This document shows, piece by piece, positions 1 to 5,891 of a stretch of DNA of 64,000 bases (within the stretch, counting starts at the first letter, position 1; each line of letters opens with the position of its first letter). The stretch is from assembly GCA_900548695.1 (NCBI GenBank), contig URLC01000005.1, forward strand, positions 62,001 to 126,000, read 5' to 3'. The translations under genes and the position numbers were made by a program. A model generated the notes under the pieces. That model was given only the letters and a program-made list of their open reading frames with translations. It made no database searches and was not told the origin of the DNA. This DNA comes from an uncultured Mycoplasmatota bacterium. GTDB lineage: Bacteria > Bacillota_I > Bacilli_A > RF39 > UBA660.

Positions 1-25
1 AGAGACTAAAGTCTCTTTATTTTTT
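1..25 (+). terminator. Terminator of an upstream gene outside the window
   Basis: AGAGAC (1-6) pairs with GTCTCT (11-16) around a TAAA loop and is followed by a T-rich tract to about 25. It probably ends a rightward gene to the left of the window. Confidence 0.6.
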
Positions 26-69
26 CTATCATTTGTGTTAAAATAAGTAACCAGACAGGGGATGATATA

Positions 70-372
70 ATGAAAATATGGACAAAAGTAAGACTGAAAG
101 ATAAAAACAAAGATGTAGAATTAATCGCCAAATCTTTAACAAACTACCTATATGGTTATGGACCCATTCAAGACATAACCAGAAAATATAACATCCAAAA
201 AGAAGATAGAAAAATTTTAGATCAATATACAGCTAATCGCATTGCTGGTATATTAATGTTATATCTAGCTAAAGACGTAAATAGAATTAATGATATTGTA
301 AATAAATATAATATCCCAGAAGGAATAATAAAGGATGTAATACCAGAATTAGAAGGATATATAGAAAAATAA
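70..372 (+). CDS. Hypothetical small helical protein, 100 aa
   Basis: I do not recognise this protein. It is soluble, charged and predicted to be mostly helical, with no membrane segment and no cysteines. Two similar stretches, 'DITRKYNIQKEDRKI' near residue 37 and 'DIVNKYNIPEGIIKD' near residue 76, look like two helix-turn-helix-like repeats, so nucleic-acid binding is possible but unproven. A purine-rich GGGGATGATATA precedes the ATG. A terminator follows directly at 371-396, so the gene is monocistronic. Its strand fits the leading strand left of the dif site. Confidence 0.7.
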   Translation: MKIWTKVRLKDKNKDVELIAKSLTNYLYGYGPIQDITRKYNIQKEDRKILDQYTANRIAGILMLYLAKDVNRINDIVNKYNIPEGIIKDVIPELEGYIEK

Positions 373-396
373 AAAGACAGCAAACTGTCTTTTTTT
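371..396 (+). terminator. Rho-independent terminator after the 100-aa gene
   Basis: AAAAAGACAG (371-380) pairs with CTGTCTTTTT (385-394) across a CAAA loop, with a T-run. The stop codon of the preceding gene abuts the stem. It may also serve the small leftward ORF from the other side. Confidence 0.75.
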
Positions 397-481
397 AAAT
401 ATAAAGTAAAACACTTAAAAAAGTAATAACCATAACAGCTACCAATACAATTGATACTGCTTTTACAACATTTTTATTCAT
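395..481 (-). CDS. Putative 28-aa single-pass membrane peptide
   Basis: A short leftward ORF reads MNKNVVKAVSIVLVAVMV and then ITFLSVLLYI before TAA. It has a short basic N-terminus and one hydrophobic helix. The support is a good ribosome site (GAGGTG about 8 nt before the ATG, on the minus strand) and the coding-like composition. Such tiny membrane peptides are common in Firmicutes and are often left unannotated. No function can be assigned. It faces the opposite way to its neighbours. Confidence 0.45.
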   Translation of the reverse strand: MNKNVVKAVSIVLVAVMVITFLSVLLYI

Positions 482-585
482 TAATACACACCTCACTATA
501 ATTATAAAATAAATGTTAAAAAAAGTAAAATTGTTTTTTTCATATTATCATTTTCTTACGAATAAATTCTATCAAAGGAGATAAT

Positions 586-1182
586 ATGAAAGAACTAATT
601 AATAAAATAAAAAAGAACAAACTATTAACTATTTTACTAGCTGTAATAATAATATCTTGTATTTTAGGAATCTTATTTCCTGTATTTCTAAAAGAAAGTA
701 ATAAAGACTTAATCAAAACTAGTATAGAAGAATTCCTTCTAGCAATCGATAAAAACCAAGTAAACTACTTAAATAGCTTTTTTCAAAGTCTAACTAACAA
801 CACTATCACCACCTCGCTAATTTGGCTTTTAGGTATATCAATTATTGGAATACCAATAATTATTATAAGTATATTTATCAAAGGATTCTTAGTTGGTTTT
901 TCTTTTATAAGTATTGTAATAACTTATGGTGTTAAAGGACTACTAATAGCTTTAATTTATACACTTCCCAATATAATAAATTTACTTTCAAGCTTTCTAT
1001 TAGGATACTATGCAATATCTTTTTCTGGCATGATTTATAGAAATGTTTTTAAAAAAGAAACAAAGAACTTTTCTCCCATTGTAAAAAGATATATCAAAAT
1101 AGGGATTTTCTTTCTAATTTTTTCCATTCTTATATCTTTAGTTGAAAGTTATTTAGTACCACAAATATTAAAATTTTTATAA
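586..1182 (+). CDS. spoIIM: Stage II sporulation protein M (SpoIIM/DUF95 family)
   Basis: A 198-aa integral membrane protein with about five hydrophobic helices (residues 13-35, 78-100, 104-128, 132-155, 172-195), near the usual SpoIIM length of about 210 aa. The central IKGFLVGFSF segment followed by a paired-helix region fits the SpoIIM/DUF95 family. In spore formers, SpoIIM works with SpoIID and SpoIIP at the septum during engulfment. Context supports this: in B. subtilis spoIIM lies next to fur, xerD and deoB, and xerD-deoB lies 9 kb away here, while sigE-spoIIGA is also in the window. AAAGGAG precedes the ATG. DUF95 proteins also occur in non-sporulating bacteria, so the role is inferred. 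Confidence 0.7.
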   Translation: MKELINKIKKNKLLTILLAVIIISCILGILFPVFLKESNKDLIKTSIEEFLLAIDKNQVNYLNSFFQSLTNNTITTSLIWLLGISIIGIPIIIISIFIKGFLVGFSFISIVITYGVKGLLIALIYTLPNIINLLSSFLLGYYAISFSGMIYRNVFKKETKNFSPIVKRYIKIGIFFLIFSILISLVESYLVPQILKFL

Positions 1183-1206
1183 GATATCACTTGATATCTT
1201 TTTTCT
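1181..1206 (+). terminator. Terminator after spoIIM
   Basis: AAGATATC (1181-1188) pairs with GATATCTT (1193-1200) around ACTT and is followed by TTTTTC. Confidence 0.7.
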
Positions 1207-1243
1207 TTAGAAAAACTACTGTATAATATAACTAGGTGATAGT

Positions 1244-2284
1244 ATGAAAGAAAAAACAGTAGTAATTGGTATGAGCGGTGGTGTAGACTCATCAGTTGCA
1301 GCTTGTCTATTAAAAGACTCTGGATACAATGTCATTGGCGCAACTATGCTAATGCTAGATGATGAAAAAACACAAACTGCCATTGCCGATGCTAAAAAAA
1401 TATGTGAACAAATTCAAATACCACACTATATATTTGATGTATCTAAAGAATTTAAAGAATTAGTCATTGAAAGCTTTATTGATAATTATAAAGAAGGCAA
1501 GACTCCAAACCCATGCGTTGTTTGTAATAAAAACTTCAAGTTTGGTCTATTCTATCAAAAAGCCAAAGAATTAAACGCTAATTATATCGCCACTGGGCAT
1601 TACGCTAAAATTGAAAATAATCACTTAGTAATGAGTGAAGTAACAGAAAAAGATCAGTCCTACTTTTTATGTCAAATTGACAAAGATGTTTTACCACATA
1701 TTTTATTCCCTCTAAATAAATATAAATCAAAAGATGAAACTAGAGCTCTTGCCAGAAAATATCAATTACCTGTAAGTGAAAAAAAAGATAGTCAAGAAAT
1801 CTGTTTTATTCCCAATGATGATTATAAACAATTTTTAAATAATCAAAATCTAAAATGTAAAGAAGGGAAAATAGTCTTAAAAGAAAATGACAAAGTTTTA
1901 GGTACTCATAACGGTTTATTTAATTATACAATTGGACAAAGAAAAGGTTTAAATATATCTTTTAAAGAACCTCTATATGTAATAGAATTAGATTCGAAAA
2001 CTAATACTGTAATTGTTGGTAAAAACGAAGACTTATTTCAAGAAAGTTTAAAAGCTGATAACATGAATTATTTAGTAGATAGAGCTACCTTTTTTAACAG
2101 TGAATTATTTGCTAAAGTAAGATCAAGAGGTTCATTAGAAAAAATAAAATCAATAGTCGAAGAACAAGACGGTTCTTTAAATGTAACTTTTGAAAACCCT
2201 CAAAGAGCAATTACCCCAGGTCAATTAATAGTCTTTTATAACACTAAAAACGAATGTTTTGGAGGAGGATACATTATAAAGTAA
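1244..2284 (+). CDS. mnmA: tRNA-specific 2-thiouridylase MnmA
   Basis: A 346-aa cytosolic enzyme that puts sulfur on C2 of the wobble uridine U34 of tRNA-Lys, tRNA-Glu and tRNA-Gln, using ATP and a persulfide relay. The N-terminal PP-loop SGGVDSS is at residues 11-17. The two redox cysteines are visible: C91 in TPNPCVVCN and C187 in SQEICFIP. The C-terminal half is the OB-like domain with TIGQRKGL and the ending ITPGQ...GGGYI typical of the family. Length is close to normal (about 360-370 aa). A TATAAT box at 1222-1227 and a GGTGATAGT ribosome site precede the ATG. GGTGATA is a recurrent ribosome site in this genome. Confidence 0.95.
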   Translation: MKEKTVVIGMSGGVDSSVAACLLKDSGYNVIGATMLMLDDEKTQTAIADAKKICEQIQIPHYIFDVSKEFKELVIESFIDNYKEGKTPNPCVVCNKNFKFGLFYQKAKELNANYIATGHYAKIENNHLVMSEVTEKDQSYFLCQIDKDVLPHILFPLNKYKSKDETRALARKYQLPVSEKKDSQEICFIPNDDYKQFLNNQNLKCKEGKIVLKENDKVLGTHNGLFNYTIGQRKGLNISFKEPLYVIELDSKTNTVIVGKNEDLFQESLKADNMNYLVDRATFFNSELFAKVRSRGSLEKIKSIVEEQDGSLNVTFENPQRAITPGQLIVFYNTKNECFGGGYIIK

Positions 2285-2324
2285 ACCGCTATTTCATAGA
2301 AGTAAAAAATGTGTCAATTTACAC

Positions 2325-2353
2325 TTGATTATTCTAAAAGATGTGTCTATAAT
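2325..2353 (+). promoter_or_regulatory. Sigma-A type promoter for the 255-aa gene
   Basis: TTGATT (2325-2330), a 17-bp spacer and TATAAT (2348-2353) lie just before AGGAGGG and the ATG at 2377. Confidence 0.7.
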
Positions 2354-2376
2354 TATATTAGGAGGGTAAGTAAACC

Positions 2377-3144
2377 ATGAAAGAATTAAACATAGTATTA
2401 ACAGAACTTGGAATTAGTAAAGTGAGATTAGCCAAATATTTAGGTGTATCAAGACAAATGTTATATAACTATTTAGCTATTGATAACTTAAACGATTGGC
2501 CAAAAGAAAAGGCCGCTAAATTATTAAGTTTGTTAAACATAGAAAATATTGAAGAAATTAAAAATTTAAAAATCAATGGAGAATACATAATTGAAGTAGA
2601 AAACAGATTAAAAGAAGGCGTTAAAGATTCTTCTAATAAAGAAGTAATTGCTGATTTAAAAGGATTCAATAAAAAAGAACAAGAATTACTATCAGACATT
2701 ATTAACCTATTAAAAGAAAAACTTGCAACAGATAAAACAAAAGATACTTATAACACATATTTATACTTATATCACTTCTTACAATCTATGGAAACAACAG
2801 AAGAATTAAAATACATTTTATGTTATATGTCAAAATCCCTAGGCTTTACAGATCCAATGGAATTTGCATTCAATGATGATAAGCAATTTATATTTGAAAG
2901 TATTATGTTTAGTGCTATGACCCTATACAATAACGGTGGAGCTTCTAAAAATAAAATTAGTGAAACACATAAACGTTTTGTACAAGATATAGAACACAAA
3001 AACGAAGAAAAACTATCCAGAACTCAAGAATTAAATACAGCCAAAGTTCAAGCTCTAAAAGAATTAGGCTACACTGAAATAAACGAAGATAATGCTAAAG
3101 AAGTTCTAGAAAAAATAGCTGAAATTCAATCAAGAAAAGTATAA
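2377..3144 (+). CDS. HTH-domain protein of unknown function, 255 aa
   Basis: The first 60 residues look like an XRE-like helix-turn-helix (GISKVRLAKYLGVSRQMLYN), so DNA binding is likely. The remaining 190 residues are charged, helical and unrecognised, with a central region (about 110-190) rich in Tyr, Leu and Phe and a coiled-coil-like C-terminal tail. There is no membrane segment or signal peptide. It has its own sigma-A promoter (2325-2353) and a strong AGGAGGG site, and a terminator at 3144-3170, so it is monocistronic. It lies outside the dif-inserted element and may be a host regulator. Target genes are unknown. Confidence 0.7.
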   Translation: MKELNIVLTELGISKVRLAKYLGVSRQMLYNYLAIDNLNDWPKEKAAKLLSLLNIENIEEIKNLKINGEYIIEVENRLKEGVKDSSNKEVIADLKGFNKKEQELLSDIINLLKEKLATDKTKDTYNTYLYLYHFLQSMETTEELKYILCYMSKSLGFTDPMEFAFNDDKQFIFESIMFSAMTLYNNGGASKNKISETHKRFVQDIEHKNEEKLSRTQELNTAKVQALKELGYTEINEDNAKEVLEKIAEIQSRKV

Positions 3145-3170
3145 GATTCCTTATATGGAATCTTTTTTTG
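3144..3170 (+). terminator. Terminator after the HTH gene
   Basis: AGATTCC (3144-3150) pairs with GGAATCT (3157-3163), with a TTATAT loop and seven Ts. Confidence 0.75.
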
Positions 3171-3204
3171 TAAAACTATAATATAGAAAGAGTAGGGGAA
3201 AGTC

Positions 3205-3783
3205 ATGAACACAATAATTCTAATTTTATCATATATTGCAATTACACTAATTACAATATACATATATAAAAGAAAAACAAAAAATATAAACGATAAACTA
3301 TCATTAATCATATGTTTTATTATTTTTATTATACTTTTAAAAGTATATCATTATAATCCTAAAGAAGCATATTCCTTCATAAATAACTGTTTTAGTACAA
3401 TAATAGGTGCTTTAATTAGTGGTACTATTTTATTAGATATTACACTTGGGCAAATAAAAAGAAATGAAGACTTAGAAATAGAAAATCTTCGAATTAACAA
3501 TATACCTTTATTAGAATACAAACTAGAAACTAAAGACAATAATTTGGTAATCTGTATAAAAAACGTTGGTAAAAATATTGCTAAAAACTGTACAGCTATA
3601 AAAGATAAAAGCACATATAATATTGATAATCAAAATCATATATCTGTAAACGAAGAAAAACAAATAATAATCCCATTAGAAGAGCAAAATATAAGTGAAA
3701 ATATTATAATAGAAATTAATTATCAAGATATTATATCTAATAAATATATTCAAAAAAATAAATATAAGTTATACAACCAATAA
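3205..3783 (+). CDS. Hypothetical membrane protein, 192 aa
   Basis: Not recognised. Hydrophobic helices are visible near residues 3-20 and 31-48, with a further moderately hydrophobic stretch at about 60-80. The rest (95-192) is a hydrophilic, Asn- and Ile-rich domain with a beta-strand-like pattern (NNLVICIKNVGKNIAKNC), resembling a small beta-sandwich. A GGGGAAAG site precedes the ATG. It is the last host gene before the element's left junction at 3850, with no clear terminator between them. Confidence 0.65.
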   Translation: MNTIILILSYIAITLITIYIYKRKTKNINDKLSLIICFIIFIILLKVYHYNPKEAYSFINNCFSTIIGALISGTILLDITLGQIKRNEDLEIENLRINNIPLLEYKLETKDNNLVICIKNVGKNIAKNCTAIKDKSTYNIDNQNHISVNEEKQIIIPLEEQNISENIIIEINYQDIISNKYIQKNKYKLYNQ

Positions 3784-3854
3784 TAAAAATATTAAATTAA
3801 ATAAAATATCCATAAAAAATGAAAAGCTAGTAAAATAATGTCCTTATTTCAAGA

Positions 3855-3882
3855 AGTTAACATAATATCAATGAAATAATTT
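3855..3882 (-). other. Left hybrid dif/att junction of the prophage
   Basis: Read on the minus strand, this 28-bp site has XerC-side AAATTATTTCA (only 5 of 11 match the intact dif at 9065-9092), centre TTGATA and XerD-side TTATGTTAACT (both identical to the right site). This is what Xer recombination would leave: the chromosomal XerD arm joined to a degenerate phage XerC arm. Confidence 0.85.
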
Positions 3883-3894
3883 AGGAGTGATTTT

Positions 3895-4035
3895 ATGGAA
3901 TATATTTTATTTTTAGTATACACATTTTCTATTTGTACTTGTATATATTTAATTTTTGATTTTCTTTTTTTATCGTTAAAGAAACCGGGTAGTTTAACTG
4001 ATAATTTTTTAGAATTTAGAAAAAAGAGAAAATAG
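3895..4035 (+). CDS. Small membrane protein of the element, 46 aa
   Basis: One hydrophobic helix (about residues 3-29, with FSICTCIYLIFDFLFL) is followed by a basic tail ending FRKKRK. TTAGGAG lies 9 nt before the ATG, and a terminator follows. In the integrated form it sits alone beside the left junction. In the circular form it would follow rep directly, with its ribosome site inside the phage att region, so it probably belongs to the replication operon. Function unknown. Its size and topology would suit a minor virion or membrane protein. Confidence 0.6.
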   Translation: MEYILFLVYTFSICTCIYLIFDFLFLSLKKPGSLTDNFLEFRKKRK

Positions 4036-4040
4036 AAATA

Positions 4041-4066
4041 AAAAAGAGGAATTAGTCCTCTTTTTT
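4041..4066. terminator. Bidirectional terminator between the 46-aa ORF and the repressor
   Basis: AAAAAGAGGA (4041-4050) pairs with TCCTCTTTTT (4056-4065). The loop ATTAG contains the stop codon of the leftward repressor gene. Both strands end in T-runs. Confidence 0.75.
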
Positions 4067-4261
4067 ATTTGTTATTTTCCTTACTTCTTCTCCAATTTCT
4101 TCATTTGTCATCTCTAATGCTATACATATTTTGGCAAATGTATCTATTTTAGGTTTTGTGAATTCATTTATTGTTCTGTATATTATTTGTCTATCTATAT
4201 TTGTGATTTCTTGTAATTTATCAAAAGAATATCCTTTTCTTTCTTTGTATTTTTTTAGCAT
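4052..4261 (-). CDS. XRE-family HTH regulator, putative phage repressor, 69 aa
   Basis: A compact one-domain regulator. The HTH core is near residues 14-50 (FDKLQEITNIDRQIIYRTIN), followed by a second helical segment, DTFAKICIALEMTNEEI, typical of short Cro/C1-type XRE proteins. It is transcribed away from the structural operon, and the gap between them holds three direct copies of a CTTTTATGCCTATAT-type sequence (4286-4365). This is the usual layout for a repressor that controls the rightward phage promoter and itself. A GAGGTG site precedes the ATG. Its role as the lysogeny or copy-control switch is inferred. Confidence 0.75.
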   Translation of the reverse strand: MLKKYKERKGYSFDKLQEITNIDRQIIYRTINEFTKPKIDTFAKICIALEMTNEEIGEEVRKITNKKED

Positions 4262-4285
4262 TTTAACACCTCGTTTTTATATTAA

Positions 4286-4365
4286 CTTTTTTGCCTATTT
4301 TTTGTATTGACTTTTATGCCTATATCATGTATATTTTTTATAGACATATACTTTTATGCCTATAT
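4286..4365 (+). promoter_or_regulatory. Repressor operators and rightward phage promoter
   Basis: Three direct repeats: CTTTTTTGCCTATTT (4286-4300), CTTTTATGCCTATAT (4311-4325) and an identical copy at 4351-4365, plus a partial inverted copy near 4340-4350. A rightward promoter overlaps them: TTGACT (4307-4312), 17 bp, TATATT (4330-4335). The repeats are probable binding sites for the adjacent XRE protein. Confidence 0.6.
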
Positions 4366-4458
4366 TGACAATTAACATTTAACTGGTCACCTATGACAAT
4401 GAATAGGAGTTCGCTTTGTATTGTTTTTCCTTTCTTAAAGTGGAAAACTATTTCTTAT

Positions 4459-4540
4459 GAACTAGTAGCTCAATGGGTAGAGCCGTGAGACGTCATAAAA
4501 ACTGTGCAATGTGTTGTAGGTTCGAATCCTACCTAGTTCT
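4459..4540 (+). other. tRNA-like element with an abnormal anticodon region
   Basis: The acceptor stem is perfect over 7 bp (GAACTAG 4459-4465 with CTAGTTC 4533-4539). The D arm is GCTC/GAGC (4468-4471, 4480-4483) with a GGG-containing loop. The T arm is GTAGG-TTCGAAT-CCTAC (4516-4532). Between the D and T arms are 32 nt (4484-4515) instead of about 23, and I cannot fold a normal 5-bp stem with a 7-nt loop there. No CCA is encoded. It sits in the leader between the phage promoter and the first structural gene. It could be a decayed tRNA, an unusual functional tRNA or an RNA structure that mimics one. Confidence 0.6.
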
Positions 4541-4570
4541 TTTATTTTTATGAAAGGAGAGTGCTTTTAT

Positions 4571-4729
4571 ATGGACGATATTATTTTAGACTGTGTACTT
4601 GAAAAGCGAGAGTCAAAAAAGGGTAACGAATACTATTGTGTTGTTATTAATTTGACTGATAATGTACAGAAAGTCGTATTTCTAGAGAAAGCAGAAGCAG
4701 AGTTAATTAAATTGACGTATGACAAGTAA
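4571..4729 (+). CDS. Small protein, possible ssDNA-binding protein of the phage, 52 aa
   Basis: A 52-aa soluble, charged protein with alternating strand-like segments (KKGNEYYCVVINLTDNVQKV, then VFLEKAEAELIKL). It has a strong AAAGGAG site. Its stop overlaps the next start (TAATG), so the two are translationally coupled. Position and size suit the gene V type ssDNA-binding protein that coats filamentous phage DNA before export, and the basic and aromatic residues fit, but this rests on position and general appearance, not a recognised motif. Confidence 0.6.
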   Translation: MDDIILDCVLEKRESKKGNEYYCVVINLTDNVQKVVFLEKAEAELIKLTYDK

Positions 4730-4953
4730 TGTTTATTTATTGTATTGTAATATGGTTGAATTTAAATACTAACGAATATTATCACAAAACTTATAAATCA
4801 TATTTTTCTCATGAAATTGGTTACATTAATCAATACAATCACAAGATTGTTTATATTGTAACTTATAAAGAAATACTCGTAAGACATAAATCATTAAAGC
4901 GTCTATTAAGGAGATTTATTTCCTTTTTAGAAAATATATTAAAAAAGTTATAG
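4729..4953 (+). CDS. Hypothetical phage protein, 74 aa
   Basis: It begins one base inside the preceding stop codon. The N-terminus (MFIYCIVIWLNLNTNEYYHK) is moderately hydrophobic, the middle is Tyr-rich, and the C-terminus is strongly basic (RHKSLKRLLRRFISFLENI). No family is recognised. It lies between the putative ssDNA-binding protein and the coat gene. A role in DNA binding or assembly is possible. Confidence 0.5.
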   Translation: MFIYCIVIWLNLNTNEYYHKTYKSYFSHEIGYINQYNHKIVYIVTYKEILVRHKSLKRLLRRFISFLENILKKL

Positions 4954-4969
4954 AAAGGGGTTTTAATAA

Positions 4970-5137
4970 ATGGAGGAATTAGTCACTGCTTTAAAAACTG
5001 GTTTAACTGCTGATGCATTTTTTGGTAGTTTAACTGGTTATGCTGACTTGATTGTTACTCTAGTTCTAGTTGCGTTTGCTATTTATATCTTTAGACATGT
5101 TATTAAAGGTGCTAGTCATGGTAAAGCTAGAATTTAA
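4970..5137 (+). CDS. Candidate major coat protein (pVIII-like), 55 aa
   Basis: The layout is the hallmark of filamentous-phage major coat proteins: an acidic, amphipathic N-terminus (MEELVTALKTGLTADAFFGS), one hydrophobic helix at about residues 26-41 (LIVTLVLVAFAIYIF), and a short basic tail (RHVIKGASHGKARI) that would face the DNA. Length matches pVIII (about 45-55 mature residues). There is no cleavable signal peptide, unlike Ff phages; some other inoviruses also lack one. GAAAGGGG precedes the ATG. A strong terminator directly follows, which would let this gene be made in excess. Confidence 0.72.
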   Translation: MEELVTALKTGLTADAFFGSLTGYADLIVTLVLVAFAIYIFRHVIKGASHGKARI

Positions 5138-5142
5138 GGTTA

Positions 5143-5168
5143 GGGGGTAGGTAATTACTCCCTTTTTT
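5143..5168 (+). terminator. Terminator directly after the coat gene
   Basis: GGGGGTA (5143-5149) pairs with TACTCCC (5156-5162), with a GGTAAT loop and six Ts. Ff phages likewise have a terminator after gene VIII to limit expression of the downstream adsorption and assembly genes. Confidence 0.75.
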
Positions 5169-5191
5169 ATTTATTATTTAGGAGGTTAATT

Positions 5192-5329
5192 ATGAAATTT
5201 ATTAAAGAATTAAATAGAGAGATTGATAATTTAACATCTTCTGAGTTGAAGAAATTTTCTAAATTGTCAATTAAGATTATGTTTATATGTTGTTTAATTA
5301 ATATTTTTTTCATTTTAATTGGTGGTTAA
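5192..5329 (+). CDS. Small membrane protein of the phage, 45 aa
   Basis: A polar, charged N-terminal half (MKFIKELNREIDNLTSSELK) is followed by one hydrophobic helix (IMFICCLINIFFILIGG). AGGAGG lies 7 nt before the ATG. It sits in the slot of minor coat genes in filamentous phages (pVII/pIX). No sequence family is recognised. Confidence 0.6.
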   Translation: MKFIKELNREIDNLTSSELKKFSKLSIKIMFICCLINIFFILIGG

Positions 5330-5330
5330 T

Positions 5331-5459
5331 ATGAAAAGGCTTATTTTATTTTGGAATAAACATTTTCCTGATTATGAAATTACTTGGTGTTATAACTATT
5401 TTTTTGAATGTTATTTTTTCAATTTTGATTTTGAGGAGGGTAAATTATGTTTGATGTAG
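5331..5459 (+). CDS. Possible small ORF, 42 aa
   Basis: It starts two bases after the previous stop and overlaps the next start by 13 nt. The product is very aromatic (MKRLILFWNKHFPDYEITWC, then YNYFFECYFFNFDFEE). It lacks its own clear ribosome site, so translation would depend on coupling. The GAGGAGGG inside its end is the ribosome site of the 37-aa ORF. It may be real or just spacer. Confidence 0.35.
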   Translation: MKRLILFWNKHFPDYEITWCYNYFFECYFFNFDFEEGKLCLM

Positions 5460-5560
5460 CTATTCAATTTATGATACAAATGGTTAATTTAATAGTTCCT
5501 ATTTTTTCAATTTATATTTTATTTGACTTAATTGGTACTCTTCTTTTTGGTACGAGGTGA
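5447..5560 (+). CDS. Minor coat-like membrane protein, 37 aa
   Basis: A single hydrophobic protein (MFDVAIQFMIQMVNLIVPIF, then SIYILFDLIGTLLFGTR) with an acidic start and basic end, the size of pVII or pIX of filamentous phages (about 32-36 aa). GAGGAGGG lies 7 nt before the ATG at 5447. The next gene starts 4 nt after its stop. A minor tip coat protein is the best guess, from size, topology and position. Confidence 0.6.
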   Translation: MFDVAIQFMIQMVNLIVPIFSIYILFDLIGTLLFGTR

Positions 5561-5564
5561 TGTT

Positions 5565-5891
5565 ATGAAAGTATATGTACCAGATTTAGAGTCTTATTCT
5601 TGTATTACTGTTAAAGATAGCGAAACTATAAGAGCTTATCAAGAAATGCCCTTATAGGGCTCTAAAACGTCTTATAGAGACTATTTTATACATTCGGATT
5701 ACTATTATGTCGATGGAGTAGAAGAGGTTAGTAGTAATGCTCCTGTATGTTTAGATAATTCTATGATTACTAATGAAGTTTATTATAGAGTAGATTTTCC
5801 TGATATTCTTATTATTTTACTTATATTTAGTATTTTTGCATTTTTAATTCCTATAAAAGTTTTTATAAGGTTATTTAGGAGGTTTCAATAA
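5565..5891 (+). pseudogene. Small phage structural gene interrupted by an in-frame TAG
   Basis: The frame opens with an ATG at 5565 (GAGGTGATGTT before it), reads 30 codons (MKVYVPDLESYSCITVKDSE...), meets TAG at 5655-5657, then stays open for 77 codons to TAA at 5889-5891, overlapping the next gene's ATG. The downstream part has coding-like composition, a hydrophobic helix (DILIILLIFSIFAFLIPIK) and a basic end (RLFRRFQ). No good restart exists just after the TAG. TAG is a normal stop in host genes here (for example at 20211), so this is a nonsense mutation, read-through or a sequencing error. Confidence 0.6.

Noticed and set aside
3850..3872. The 23-bp repeat as a simple duplication or transposon target-site repeat
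   Set aside because: It is too long for a typical target duplication, no transposase is present, and it lies inside dif-like sites in the correct register.
4484..4515. Reading the tRNA-like element as a normal tRNA with anticodon CAT or an amber suppressor
   Set aside because: CAT (4494-4496) is present but no 5-bp stem closes around a 7-nt loop there, and there is no CTA in this segment, so neither assignment holds.
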